DNA from: Flavobacterium lacus | Lineage (GTDB): Bacteria > Bacteroidota > Bacteroidia > Flavobacteriales > Flavobacteriaceae | Direction: 5' to 3' | Assembly: GCF_003268815.1 (NCBI RefSeq) | Contig: NZ_QLSV01000014.1 | Coordinates: forward strand, 1-64,000 | Length of the DNA stretch: 64,000 nucleotides | Shown here: in pieces, positions 1-9,822 of the stretch | Numbering within the stretch: the first letter of the stretch is position 1 | Layout: every line of letters begins with the position of its first letter | The notes under the pieces: model-generated | Database searches by the model: none | Told to the model about the DNA's origin: nothing | The model's input: the letters and a program-made list of their open reading frames with translations, nothing else | Program-made: the position numbers and the translations under genes

Positions 1-3000
1 AAGTACGTACCATCTGTATTTCTAACCGCTACTTCCACATTATACGTCGTGTTGAACTGGATGTTGGACAACGAACTCATTCTGAAATCTCTAATCGGAC
101 GATCAATCGTTTGTACGTCAATTGGATTCAACGTATTCGTGATTCTGAATCGGTACCCGGTTGCAAACGGTACAATATTGGCAATAATTGAATTATTCAA
201 ATTACTCAACGTAGTGTTACACTGTGAAGCCTGAACTTGTGTAGTAGTATCCGGTGTGGAAACTGTACATGGGGTTCCGTAGAACGGTTGCCATACGTTG
301 TTAATTCGCACTGAAACTTCTACGGAGTAGGTTGTGTTAAAGGCATAATTGGTCAATTGTGTAAAACGGAAACCTCGTAACAATTGATCGATGGTTTGCA
401 CATCATTCGTAGCAGTATTAGTTACTCTAAATCGGTAACCTTGAGCTCCGGGCACTAAAGCAGCATACACATAACTATTTACAAACTCCAAAGTAACTCC
501 ACACTGATTTGGTAATACCACTGAAACAATCGGCGTACAACCGTTATCGATGATACCATCACAATCGTTGTCTAAACCATCGTAGCAGATTTCTGCTGCT
601 CCGGGATTGATTGCTGGATTGGTGTCGTTGCAGTCAACTTGAGCATTAATTGCAGGACTTAAACCAGGGAATTCAGGCAATACCGCTCCGTAACACACTG
701 TTGTAACTATTGTGCTAGGGGTAGCTGAATAGCCATCACCATCTACATCTGCATAAAAATCAGTATTTCGGTATACCGTGGCATCAAAATCATTACAATC
801 GATTCCTAGTGAAGTGGTGTTGTAAAATTCAGGGGTAGTTGCACCATAGCAAATTGGGTAGACTACACCATCGAAACTATAGCCATCTCCATCAATATCA
901 ATGTAGAAATCACCAATTTGCCAAACAAGTTCGTTTGTGTCATCACAATCGGTACTATTGGTTACATATCCCTCTGGTGCGGTTTCTGCCAATATAGTTG
1001 AAGCTAAATCACCAAAACCATCACCATCTGCATCAGCATAGAATGTGAATAGATCATTACTGAAATAGATATTATCAATAAACAAACGGAATGGTGCAGC
1101 ATAATTCTGCTCAATTTTTAACCCGTAAATATCATTCAAAGCACCAGGATAGGCAGTCAGAGGAATTCTTAATCTGTTCCAACCTGCTGCAAGCGGACCT
1201 GTATTGTGAAGTCTATCCCCAGGGGCTAGTAAAACTACAAACAAATTAGGTCTTGGCGTGTCTAAATAGATATCAATATTTAAGTGTGACATTCCAGTTT
1301 CAACCAGGTTAATACGTCTTTCTCTGTTTACTGGTGGAGGATTACCTATATCGATTAATCCCATAAAACCAAGACCATCTATACGTAGAGCAGTGTTATC
1401 TCCATTAGGAACTGTTGTCAAAATTCTACCGCCACCTTCAGACCAAAATGCTTGCCCAAGGTTATAATTAGGTGCATTGGCATATACTGACGGAGTTCCT
1501 GTAAATAAAGAAATAACTCTTCCTGGTTCTCTTTCCGGAAGTGCCGGCGAAGGAGTAGGATCAGGAAAATTAACAACTAAAGTTGCACTTGTAGTTGCAG
1601 GTCCAAAAACACCGGGAACAGCTGCTTGCGTAGCCGTAATGGTTGTTGTACCGCCACCTACGATGGTTACAGTATTTCCACTAATAGTTACGACACCTGT
1701 AGGATTTGCACTGTATGTCCAAGCACCACTGCTATCAGAGGTAGGATTCGTTAGTGTAAAAGGAGCATTACCTAATACTTGAGGTGTTGGTAAAGTTAAC
1801 GCACCTATAGTTGGTGGCTGATCGGTTGCTGGCCTGTAGAAATAGATATTATCTAAATAAACTACTTTAACCGGTGCCTGAGCCCCCGTAGGATTGTTTA
1901 AATCAAAAAAGCTGATGTTTGCTAAATTTAAGCCAGTGAAAACAGTTAATGGAATATCAAAGCTAACCCAGCCATTGAGAGGAATACTTGATTCCACTCT
2001 TCGATTACCTTGAACTTCGAACCATAACTGGTTTTGATTAACAGTATAAACATCAATATGCAATGTAGTCATTGCTGCTATGCTAGTAGGAGCAAAAGCC
2101 AAACGTGCTAATGTAAAACCGTTAAATAATCTTGTATTATTTCCGGCAATGTCTACATTCGTACCAGCTTGCCATGTTGCACCTGCTGTTGAGGCGTAGG
2201 AATCGCTATATAAAGAAACCACATCCCAAGCATTTCTGGTAGGAGGCGTTGGTGCAGCAGTTCCTAAACTTACTACCAACTGTGCAGTTGTTGTAGCAGA
2301 GCTAAACAAACCAGCTGCCGCTTGAGTTGCCGTAATAGTTGCTGTACCAGGACCCAAAATAGTTACAGTGGAACCACTTATAGTAGCAATACCAGCAGGT
2401 AAAATACTATAAGTAAACGTACCCGGGCTATCAGAGGTTGGTGCTGTCAATTCAAAAGGAGCATCACTCGTTACTTTTGCTGGTACTGTAAATCCTGTTA
2501 TGGTTGGAGTTAAAAGTACATTAAAAGTGGCAGCAATACTTCCGCTGTTATATCCTGGAGCTGCAGCTTGTGTTGCAGTAATAGTACAAGATCCAGCAAC
2601 GCCTACTTGTATTTCATTCCCATTCACAATAGTTCCAATAGTATCATCACTACTAGTATAACTCCAAGCACCCGGACTATTAGAAGTAGGTGGGGTTATT
2701 GTAAAAGTAGCATCCCCTGGCGCTTTAGTTGGTATTGTAAATCCAGAAATAGTTGGATTTATGGTTAAAGGAACATTACTAAAATAAATGTTATCCAAAT
2801 AAAGAACTCCTCCTGCTGTCCAGCTTGGAGCAGTAAGCGAAGCTACATTTTCGTATTTAATTTCGGCTATGTTTGCTAAACTAAACCCACCTTGTGAAGA
2901 CCAATCTGTCAATAAGATATCTACACTATTCCATGTATTTGGTGTAACAGGAATTGTTACTGGTCGTTCTCCTCCACCTGCAGCTCTAATAAGGGATATC

Positions 3001-4787
3001 CTCAAGAAAGAAACATTTGGTGTCCAAATATCTAAGTGCATAGAAGTGTAGGAAGTTAAATTTTGAGTAGACAATGCATTGCCTTGATAATTAAAGTTTG
3101 GATAAAATAAAGTACTATTTCCAGCAACTGTGAAACTAGAAACATTGGCAGAACCAAATCCTTGTTGACCCCAATTCGGATTTAAATTAGTTGCCACATT
3201 TGGTGTATAAGCATTACTATAATGCGAAATTACATTGGCAGAAGGTACCGTTGGTGTTGGCGCTGCAACAGTTGGTGCTTGAAAATTAACCACTAAAGGC
3301 GCAGAAACACTACCGGCACCAAAAACACCAGGTACGGCAGCCTGAGTTGCAGTAATAGTTGTGGTACCTCCACCTATTATGGTCACAGTATTACCACTAA
3401 TAGTGACAACTCCTGCAGGACTAGCACTATAAGTAAAAGCACCTGAACTATTAGAGGTAGGATTGGTTAAAACAAAAGGAGCGTTACCTACTGTTTGAGG
3501 AGTTGGTACTGTCAAAGCACCAATGGTTGGTGGTGCATCGGTTGCTGGTCTATAAAAATAAATGTTATCTAAATAAACTACTTTAACAGGTGCGGCAGCT
3601 CCTGTAGGATTGTTTAAATCAAAGAAACTAACGTTACCCAAATTTAATCCAACATAATCGGACAATGGGATATCAAAACTTACCCAGCCATTTAAAGGAA
3701 TACTAGAAACAACTTTTCGGTTGCCATTTATTTCAAACCATAACTGATTTTGATTGACAGTGTAAACATCAATATGCAAAGTTGTCATTGCAGATATACT
3801 TCTGGCTGCAAATGCCAATCGAGCTAAGGTAAAACCATTAAAAAGCCTTGTGTTATTACCATCTATAATTACATTTGTTCCTGCTTGCCAGGTTGCACCA
3901 GCGGTTGGAGTGTATGAGTCACTATATAGCGAAACCACATCAAACGAATTTCTTGCGGGTGGTATTGGTGCAGCAGGAGGTACTACATTAAAACTAGCGG
4001 TTGTAGATGTAGATGCAAATGTTCCATCAGAAACTTGTGCAGCAGTGATAGTAGCAGAACCTAGAGAACCAACTTGTATCTGATTGCCATTCACAATAGT
4101 ACCTACAGAATTGTTATTACTAGTATAGGTAAAAGGACTAGTATTGTTAGAAGTAGGTGGTGTTATTGTAAAAGTAGCATCACCTTGAGATTTAGTCGGT
4201 ATTGTAAAGGCACCAACTGTTGCACTAGGGAGTGCAAGAGGACCTACAATATTATCTACATAAAGCGTTCTTGCAGTTGCATTACCTGCAGGAAAAGTTG
4301 TAGCAGTTGCACTAGGCCAATAGGGATGTAAAACAAAATTAGTATAGGTGCCATTCGCCTCAGGTGCCTTGCCATCACGTACTGAATTGAATGTAAAACT
4401 ACATGTTTGCCAAGTATTAGTACCAGTGTACTCAACTACTGCTGCGGCTTCTTGAGCACCAGAAATGCCCCCGTTTACCTTAACTAAAAAAAACAGTGGT
4501 CCTGAAGCATAGACATCAATGGTCATAGTTCTTGTAGTTGCAGGTGTTAAATTCACATTAGTTGTTAATGGAATATTTACACCTTGCCAAAGTGCTGATC
4601 CTGTATTACCAACAAATTTAAGTACTTGGGTTGTGTTTGTACCAGTACCAGCTTCTCGTGTAACTGTGGGCAAACCAGAACTAGCAAATATACCCCCGAT
4701 TCCGCCAGTCTCAAAACCTTGCGAAAGTCCTTGCGATTGTCCCAACGAAATAGTCATCAGGAAAAGTAATAATAAAATTTTCTTCAT
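1..4787 (-). CDS. Giant secreted modular protein, Ig-like and carbohydrate-binding-like repeats (3' end outside window)
   Basis: An open frame runs from ATG at 4785-4787 to the window edge without a stop, giving at least 1595 residues. It begins with a signal peptide (MKKILLLLFLMTISLGQSQG). Long modules that look like carbohydrate-binding jelly-rolls (signatures VVSLYSDSY, LYLDNIYFYRP) alternate with bacterial Ig-like repeats (TIPTKSQGDATFTITPPTSN, TTTITATQAAVPGVFG). At roughly residues 1240-1415 there are Asp-rich, calcium-binding-like stretches (FYADADGDGFGD, DNDCDGIIDNGCTP) of the MopE/thrombospondin type 3 kind. After that come FN3-like repeats with GYRFRVTN motifs. In Flavobacteriia such proteins are T9SS cargo, but the C-terminal sorting domain would lie to the left of position 1 and cannot be seen. 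Function is unknown; surface binding of glycans is an inference from the modules. Two modules are near-duplicates (see findings). Confidence 0.85.
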   Translation of the reverse strand, partial: MKKILLLLFLMTISLGQSQGLSQGFETGGIGGIFASSGLPTVTREAGTGTNTTQVLKFVGNTGSALWQGVNIPLTTNVNLTPATTRTMTIDVYASGPLFFLVKVNGGISGAQEAAAVVEYTGTNTWQTCSFTFNSVRDGKAPEANGTYTNFVLHPYWPSATATTFPAGNATARTLYVDNIVGPLALPSATVGAFTIPTKSQGDATFTITPPTSNNTSPFTYTSNNNSVGTIVNGNQIQVGSLGSATITAAQVSDGTFASTSTTASFNVVPPAAPIPPARNSFDVVSLYSDSYTPTAGATWQAGTNVIIDGNNTRLFNGFTLARLAFAARSISAMTTLHIDVYTVNQNQLWFEINGNRKVVSSIPLNGWVSFDIPLSDYVGLNLGNVSFFDLNNPTGAAAPVKVVYLDNIYFYRPATDAPPTIGALTVPTPQTVGNAPFVLTNPTSNSSGAFTYSASPAGVVTISGNTVTIIGGGTTTITATQAAVPGVFGAGSVSAPLVVNFQAPTVAAPTPTVPSANVISHYSNAYTPNVATNLNPNWGQQGFGSANVSSFTVAGNSTLFYPNFNYQGNALSTQNLTSYTSMHLDIWTPNVSFLRISLIRAAGGGERPVTIPVTPNTWNSVDILLTDWSSQGGFSLANIAEIKYENVASLTAPSWTAGGVLYLDNIYFSNVPLTINPTISGFTIPTKAPGDATFTITPPTSNSPGAWSYTSSDDTIGTIVNGNEIQVGVAGSCTITATQAAAPGYNSGSIAATFNVLLTPTITGFTVPAKVTSDAPFELTAPTSDSPGTFTYSILPAGIATISGSTVTILGPGTATITATQAAAGLFSSATTTAQLVVSLGTAAPTPPTRNAWDVVSLYSDSYASTAGATWQAGTNVDIAGNNTRLFNGFTLARLAFAPTSIAAMTTLHIDVYTVNQNQLWFEVQGNRRVESSIPLNGWVSFDIPLTVFTGLNLANISFFDLNNPTGAQAPVKVVYLDNIYFYRPATDQPPTIGALTLPTPQVLGNAPFTLTNPTSDSSGAWTYSANPTGVVTISGNTVTIVGGGTTTITATQAAVPGVFGPATTSATLVVNFPDPTPSPALPEREPGRVISLFTGTPSVYANAPNYNLGQAFWSEGGGRILTTVPNGDNTALRIDGLGFMGLIDIGNPPPVNRERRINLVETGMSHLNIDIYLDTPRPNLFVVLLAPGDRLHNTGPLAAGWNRLRIPLTAYPGALNDIYGLKIEQNYAAPFRLFIDNIYFSNDLFTFYADADGDGFGDLASTILAETAPEGYVTNSTDCDDTNELVWQIGDFYIDIDGDGYSFDGVVYPICYGATTPEFYNTTSLGIDCNDFDATVYRNTDFYADVDGDGYSATPSTIVTTVCYGAVLPEFPGLSPAINAQVDCNDTNPAINPGAAEICYDGLDNDCDGIIDNGCTPIVSVVLPNQCGVTLEFVNSYVYAALVPGAQGYRFRVTNTATNDVQTIDQLLRGFRFTQLTNYAFNTTYSVEVSVRINNVWQPFYGTPCTVSTPDTTTQVQASQCNTTLSNLNNSIIANIVPFATGYRFRITNTLNPIDVQTIDRPIRDFRMSSLSNIQFNTTYNVEVAVRNTDGTY

Positions 4788-4834
4788 AAACGTTAAATTT
4801 ATAGTGTTAAAATGTTTTGTGTTTAGTAGGATTT

Positions 4835-4842
4835 CAAAAATA
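4835..4842 (-). promoter_or_regulatory. Candidate -7 box for the giant secreted protein
   Basis: On the minus strand the sequence reads TATTTTTG, matching the Bacteroidota -7 consensus TAnnTTTG, about 48 nt upstream of the ATG at 4787. No convincing TTG -33 box lies 19 nt further upstream, so this is weak support. Confidence 0.3.
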
Positions 4843-5317
4843 AGAACAATTGTGTCTTAAATGCTTTTTGGAGAAGGCTACAAATACTATACAAAAAAAA
4901 ATAAAAATATGAAAGTGGTTTTTAAACAATAATCGCTTTATCTACGGTGTTTAACAAGGGTAAAAGAACGCCACAACGAGGCAGTAAACTCAATTGCACA
5001 TACAAATGTTGTAGTAATGTTGTGTTGTCGTAGACCTAAATTAGAAGATTTTAGAAAAATTACATCGTTGTAGTTGTCAATAGTATAGCATAAATGCATT
5101 AAAATTATGAGTATCTAAAAATTTTATAATTCTTTTTGAGAATTAAATAAAATAATTTTCCACAATATTTCATTTAATTTCTATCGATTTTAATAATAAT
5201 ACTGAAAATTTTTTGATAATAGTTTAATACTTGAATTTTTGATTCATCATTTTTTATAATTCACTAAAGCAATTAAGTTTAAGTAAACGAATCAAAACAC
5301 AAATCAGTAAATTAGCC

Positions 5318-5325
5318 TAAATTTG
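5318..5325 (+). promoter_or_regulatory. Candidate -7 box for the ABC ATPase gene
   Basis: TAAATTTG fits TAnnTTTG and ends 16 nt before the ATG at 5342, implying a very short leader. A matching -33 TTG is not evident. Confidence 0.35.
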
Positions 5326-5341
5326 TTTTTTATTAAATTAT

Positions 5342-6274
5342 ATGCTTCAAGTTCAAAACATATCTTTTTCGTATCACGACAACACTACTATTTCTTCGCT
5401 TTCTTTTTCCCTCCAAAAAGGAAAAAATCTTGCCATTATTGGCGAAAGCGGTTGCGGAAAAAGCACCCTTTTAAAACTAATTTACGGTTTGTATGATGCA
5501 AAGGAAGGGCATATTTTTTGGAATAATCAGGAAGTACGCGGACCCAAATTTCACCTCATTCCCGGAATGCCTTATATGAAATACTTGGCTCAGGATTTCG
5601 ATTTGATGCCATTTATAACCGTGGCAGAAAATGTGGGCAAGTACCTCTCCAACTTTTATCCCGAAGAAAAAAAGGAACGTATTGCCGAATTACTCGAAAT
5701 CGTAGAAATGACCGAATTTGCAAACAGCAAAGCAAAATTTTTAAGTGGTGGACAAATGCAACGTGTAGCATTAGCAAGGGTTTTAGCACGCGAACCCGAA
5801 GTATTATTACTCGATGAACCCTTTAGCCACATTGATAATTTTAGAAAAAACAGTTTACGCAGAAAATTATTTTCTTACTTAAAAAGTAAAGACATAACCA
5901 CAGTAGTCGCCACGCACGACAGTACCGATGTGCTTTCCTTTGCCGATAAAGTAATCGTAATGCAAACCGGTAAAATAGTTGCCGTAAATTCGCCAAAAGA
6001 ACTGCATAACAACCCAACTTCAAAATATGTAGCCTCACTTTTTGGTGATGTCAACGAAATTCCTGGTCGCTATTTTAATCAAGAAAAAGCCATATTGCTC
6101 TACCCGCATCAACTCAAAATAGTTGAAAATTCCATGCTAAAAGTCACCGTTTCAAACGTCTATTTTCGTGGAAATCATTACCTAATCGAAGTAAATTATC
6201 CCGAAGGATCACTGTTCTTTGAAAATGAAAAGTACATTGAAATACAATCAATTTTGTTCTTATCCCAAAAATAA
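5342..6274 (+). CDS. ABC transporter ATP-binding protein
   Basis: A 310-residue cytoplasmic ATPase subunit of an ABC importer-like system. The nucleotide-binding domain is complete: Walker A GESGCGKS (residues 34-41), Q-loop Gln84 in AQDFD, signature LSGGQ (134-138), Walker B LLLDEP with Asp158 and Glu159, and switch His192 in ATHD. About 80 residues follow the core, with a TOBE-like beta-rich look (KVTVSNVYFRGNHYLIEV), as in the PotA/MalK/MetN type of importer ATPase. No permease or binding-protein gene is adjacent, so it is an orphan here and its substrate cannot be named. It has its own terminator and is followed by a convergent gene. Confidence 0.9.
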   Translation: MLQVQNISFSYHDNTTISSLSFSLQKGKNLAIIGESGCGKSTLLKLIYGLYDAKEGHIFWNNQEVRGPKFHLIPGMPYMKYLAQDFDLMPFITVAENVGKYLSNFYPEEKKERIAELLEIVEMTEFANSKAKFLSGGQMQRVALARVLAREPEVLLLDEPFSHIDNFRKNSLRRKLFSYLKSKDITTVVATHDSTDVLSFADKVIVMQTGKIVAVNSPKELHNNPTSKYVASLFGDVNEIPGRYFNQEKAILLYPHQLKIVENSMLKVTVSNVYFRGNHYLIEVNYPEGSLFFENEKYIEIQSILFLSQK

Positions 6275-6316
6275 ACCCCGAAATTTTTAAACTTCAGGGT
6301 TGTTATTATTTTTTTT
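6274..6316 (+). terminator. Rho-independent terminator after the ABC ATPase
   Basis: The stem AACCCCGAA (6274-6282) pairs with TTCAGGGTT (6293-6301) with a single mismatch. It is followed by a T-rich run (6302-6316). It begins at the stop codon. Confidence 0.75.
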
Positions 6317-6320
6317 CAGA

Positions 6321-6460
6321 AGCTGTTCCGGCTTTTCACTACAAGTTTTTTTTCAAAACAAAAGTTTTGTAAGGCTCGGCAATAGCTCCCAAGGTCGCTT
6401 TGCCAATCCAACAAAACTAATTTGTTTTTTCAAAAAAAGCTTTTCGTTGCAATCCGGGCT
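6321..6460. repeat. Convergent-intergenic hairpin element, copy A
   Basis: Arms at 6346-6382 and 6400-6438 are complementary over most of their length (for example TTTTGT...GGCAA against TTGCC...ACAAAA). They enclose the loop AGCTCCCAAGGTCGCT. The outer ends AGCTGTTCCGG and CCGGGCT also pair. The flanks carry TTTTCACTACAA on the left and TTTTCGTTGCAA on the right. Copies B (10850-11001) and C (53587-53725) share loop and architecture. This copy lies between the convergent ends of the ABC ATPase gene and the S9 peptidase gene. Confidence 0.75.
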
Positions 6461-6500
6461 AGGAAATCCATTATAAATGTTCATTTCTTCCATCTCCAAC

Positions 6501-8903
6501 CTACTTCAAATATTTCTCTAAAAACTGATCTTGTTCCCACAACAAATGCAAAATATTGTCTTTGGCAACATAACCATGGCTTTCTTTCGGTAAAATGACC
6601 ATTCGTACCGGTGCACCTAAGTTTTTCAATGCTTGAAAATAACGTTCGGTTTGCAAGGTAAATGTACCCGGATTATTATCAGCTTCTCCATGGGTTAATA
6701 ACAGAGGAGTTTTCATTTTATGAGCATTCATAAAAGGCGACATCGTGTTGTAAACCTCCGGAACATCCCAGTAATTGCGTTGCTCACTTTGAAAACCAAA
6801 TGGTGTAAGTGTTCTGTTGTAGGCTCCGCTTCGGGCAATTCCACAAGCAAATAAATTAGAATGCGTCAACAAATTGGCCGTCATAAACGCACCATACGAA
6901 TGTCCGCCAACACCCACTTTGGTTCGATCAATATAACCTAATTGATCCACCGCATCAATAGCAGCTTCAGCATTAGCAACCAATTGTTCAATAAAAGTGT
7001 CGTTTGGTTCCGTTGTTCCTTCGCCAATGATAGGGAACGATGCATCATCCAACACCACATAGCCTCTCGTTACCCAATAGACAAACGAACCGTAGTAGGG
7101 AAACGTAAAATCATTCGGGTTTTTGTCACTTTGACCGGCGGAGTTTTTATCTTTATATTCAGCAGGATAAGCCCAAATCAAAAGCGGCTTTTTCTCTTTC
7201 TTCGTTTTATCATAACCAACAGGAAGGTACAATGTTCCCGATAATTCTACCCCGTCTTTTCGTTTGTATTTAATCACTTCTTTGTGCACGTTTTTGATGC
7301 TTTCAAATGGATTTTTAAAGTTCGTTAATTGGGTTAATTTTCCTTTGGATTTAAAATTTCTGTAGTAATAATTCGGATATTCATTTTTCGATTGAATCAT
7401 TACTAAAGCTTCCCCTTTTTTCACATCTTCTACCGACATGATATCTTCTTTTTTGTCTTTGTAAGTCGATTGATATAAACGTTTGGTTTTTGATGTTGCT
7501 AAATTAAATTCATCAATAAAAGGAAATTGTCCTTCTTTCGTAAATCCATCACCAATTAAATAGGCCTTGTCGTTATCCAAGGTCAGAACCATTCTCCCGT
7601 ACTCATTTTTCTTGGTTTCAAAATTCCCCGGATCGGAGTAAATATCTTGGTAGTTTCTATCCGAAATCACTTTGGGTGCTTGAGCAGGATTAGCAGGATT
7701 AATCAAATAGGTCTTCATGTTCCGGGTGTCATACCATTGATCCATCACAATGGCCGTGTTGTCATTGCCCCAAATCATTCCGGCATAACGTTGTTGCGTT
7801 TTTACCAAAGAAGTTGGGTTGGACGTAAAAGGAGCATCCCATAAAAATACTTCATCTCTAAAGTCAACTTTGTTAGCTTGATCGCCTTCATCCAACGCTT
7901 CTACAAAGGATAGGGTAGCAGGTTTGTCTGATCGCCACCCCATGCTTCGTTTTCCTTTTCTAACCGAAGAAAAACCTTTGGACATGATTTCCGTCAACGG
8001 GACTTCGTTCACCACTTTTACCGCTTTGCCGGATTTGTCATACACCACTGATTGCTGCGGAAAACGACTCAACGGGACTATATAGGAAAACGGTTTTTGA
8101 ATAGTGGTAATCATCACATAATTACCATCCGGAGAAATACTCTCACCGGCATACATATCCGCATTTTTAAACAATACTGCTTTTCCGTCTAACGTAACTT
8201 TGTATAATTCTGATGTAACTAACGTTTCAAAATTTTGTTCGTCCAAAGGATTTTTCAATAAGTCTTGATAGGTTCTGTTTTGCGAAACACTTCCGTCTCC
8301 TGTTGATACGATTGGTCCTGTTGGCAAATCTTTCTTTAAATCGATTAAAGCCGGACGGTTTTTAACCAACATTCTAACCAAAATGGTTTCATTATCGGCA
8401 AACCAACTAAACGGATTCCCCATGTTGGCATTCACCGTAGCATCAGTTAATTTGGTGGCTTGAGCTGATGCTATATCCAAAACCCAAAGTTCTACACCGG
8501 TGTTTGTGGTGTGTGAAAAAGAAAGTTTCTTCTCGTTAGGCGACATGCCTAAATTGCTAATCCTAGGATTTTCCGGTAGTCCTTTTACTTGCACTTCATT
8601 TTTATCAGCAACTTTTCTAACTTTAAGATTTGTAATGTAAGTAACTGTGCTCGAAATGTTAGTCACCGGATTAATCCGAAGTCCGCCCAAACGCATTTCT
8701 TCTTGATTTAAATCGTCTAATGTTTTGTAAGTACTGCGGTAGGATAACAGCATATATTCTTTTTTGCTGTCCATGTTCACCGATGGAGCTCTTTCATAAT
8801 CAGCCAATTCCAAAATTTCTTTGGGTGGCTTTTGAAAGGATAAGTTTTCTTGGGCCGAAGCAAAATAGCCCATACATAAAAGTAATAAGAAGTTGATTTT
8901 CAT
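6501..8903 (-). CDS. Secreted S9-family prolyl oligopeptidase-like serine peptidase
   Basis: An 800-residue exported peptidase with an N-terminal signal peptide (MKINFLLLLCMGYFASAQ), a WD/beta-propeller-like N-terminal two thirds and a C-terminal alpha/beta-hydrolase domain. The predicted triad is Ser669 in GGHSYGAF, Asp742 in HGEADNNPG and His776 in ESHGY. Full length and the motifs RYAGMIWGNDNTAIVMD and LPVGYDKTKKEKKPLLIW fit the S9 group that includes plant glutamyl endopeptidase (S9D). Specificity is inferred from family only. It probably acts in the periplasm or outside the cell. The gene appears monocistronic, with a variant -7 box (TATTTTAG) on the minus strand at 8931-8938. Confidence 0.9.
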   Translation of the reverse strand: MKINFLLLLCMGYFASAQENLSFQKPPKEILELADYERAPSVNMDSKKEYMLLSYRSTYKTLDDLNQEEMRLGGLRINPVTNISSTVTYITNLKVRKVADKNEVQVKGLPENPRISNLGMSPNEKKLSFSHTTNTGVELWVLDIASAQATKLTDATVNANMGNPFSWFADNETILVRMLVKNRPALIDLKKDLPTGPIVSTGDGSVSQNRTYQDLLKNPLDEQNFETLVTSELYKVTLDGKAVLFKNADMYAGESISPDGNYVMITTIQKPFSYIVPLSRFPQQSVVYDKSGKAVKVVNEVPLTEIMSKGFSSVRKGKRSMGWRSDKPATLSFVEALDEGDQANKVDFRDEVFLWDAPFTSNPTSLVKTQQRYAGMIWGNDNTAIVMDQWYDTRNMKTYLINPANPAQAPKVISDRNYQDIYSDPGNFETKKNEYGRMVLTLDNDKAYLIGDGFTKEGQFPFIDEFNLATSKTKRLYQSTYKDKKEDIMSVEDVKKGEALVMIQSKNEYPNYYYRNFKSKGKLTQLTNFKNPFESIKNVHKEVIKYKRKDGVELSGTLYLPVGYDKTKKEKKPLLIWAYPAEYKDKNSAGQSDKNPNDFTFPYYGSFVYWVTRGYVVLDDASFPIIGEGTTEPNDTFIEQLVANAEAAIDAVDQLGYIDRTKVGVGGHSYGAFMTANLLTHSNLFACGIARSGAYNRTLTPFGFQSEQRNYWDVPEVYNTMSPFMNAHKMKTPLLLTHGEADNNPGTFTLQTERYFQALKNLGAPVRMVILPKESHGYVAKDNILHLLWEQDQFLEKYLK

Positions 8904-9005
8904 AAAGTCGATGATTGTTTTATTGAGCCTCTAAAATAAGACTAATAAAAATCAAACTTCTAAAAAATCTGTTAAAATAAATAAAGGAGAAAGAGTGGTC
9001 GTGTA

Positions 9006-9635
9006 TTATTCTCTAAAAATACTCATTGTCGCTTTAGCCCCTGTAGCTAAATTCCAAATGTTTGACATGATGGTAGCATCGAATTCATCCAAAACTGCAA
9101 ATTGTGCCGTGTTCGGACCCGAAGCACCTTGATTGAGTGCAACAAATTCTAAATTATTAAATCCGGCAGCTAATTCAATATAAAAAACGGAAAATTCAGC
9201 GTCGAGAAAAATATTGGATTCTACCACTTTACCGTTCAAAATGATGCTCACCCGATCACCATCGATGGCCTGATGATCCCGACATAAAACTTTAATAAAC
9301 TTTGATTTACTAATAAAACTGCCGTAATTTTTACCGCGTTTAAATTCTTCCATCATTTCACTTTCACCATTCAAATTGGGTTGAAGTTTGTGTTCCGGTT
9401 TACTAAATCCGTAATTTTTGGTCAAATCAATCTCTTTCTCTTTTCGAAATGGGGCATAATACGAATCCGATTTTTTTTCTTCTTTCGCTTTAGGAGTAAT
9501 GATGGAAGTGCCCGAAGTGCTGGGAGTAATGCCAAAATTTCCACTAGGGGTAATCGATTTTCCACCCGTGTCAAATTGTGCCATTCCAACCAGGGAAAAG
9601 CAAAAGGTGAGGAGAATGGAAAAAATGTTTTTCAT
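9006..9635 (-). CDS. Secreted protein of unknown function
   Basis: A 209-residue protein with a clear signal peptide (MKNIFSILLTFCFSLVGMAQ). A low-complexity, Ser/Thr/Lys-rich segment (about residues 22-60) follows. The C-terminal half looks like one compact beta-rich domain (DGDRVSIILNGKVVESNIFL, GFNNLEFVALNQGASGPNTA). I do not recognise a named family. The beta-sandwich look is only an impression. The gene sits about 100 bp upstream of the S9 peptidase on the same strand but seems to be a separate unit. Confidence 0.75.
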   Translation of the reverse strand: MKNIFSILLTFCFSLVGMAQFDTGGKSITPSGNFGITPSTSGTSIITPKAKEEKKSDSYYAPFRKEKEIDLTKNYGFSKPEHKLQPNLNGESEMMEEFKRGKNYGSFISKSKFIKVLCRDHQAIDGDRVSIILNGKVVESNIFLDAEFSVFYIELAAGFNNLEFVALNQGASGPNTAQFAVLDEFDATIMSNIWNLATGAKATMSIFRE

Positions 9636-9785
9636 ACTTCAAATATACTATTTTAATCAAAAAAGTGTCTTAACAAAAAGCTAATTTTAAAAGTAGACAG
9701 CAACAACAATGCCAACTTTGAACACATAGTTTTTAGCAATTCACAAAAAAAACGTTAACAATAGTGGCTGTTTTTAAAAGATTGC

Positions 9786-9793
9786 TAAATTTG
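9786..9793 (+). promoter_or_regulatory. Candidate -7 box for the FabH-like gene
   Basis: TAAATTTG matches TAnnTTTG and ends 29 nt before the ATG at 9823. No clear -33 TTG at the expected distance. Confidence 0.4.
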
Positions 9794-9822
9794 TTAGACT
9801 AAATTTATTAAAACAGCAGACT

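Larger units (their letters stand above)
4788..5341. other. Divergent AT-rich intergenic region, no gene seen
   Basis: This 554-bp stretch separates two divergently transcribed genes. It is very AT-rich (especially 5100-5340) and contains no credible ORF, tRNA or strong hairpin. The only recognisable signals are the two candidate -7 boxes at its ends (4835-4842 minus, 5318-5325 plus). Confidence 0.6.

Noticed and set aside
1477..4860. Several plus-strand ORFs (for example 1477-1782, 3850-4083, 4519-4860)
   Set aside because: They are antisense shadows of the continuous minus-strand frame of the giant secreted protein, which has a signal peptide and repeated domains.
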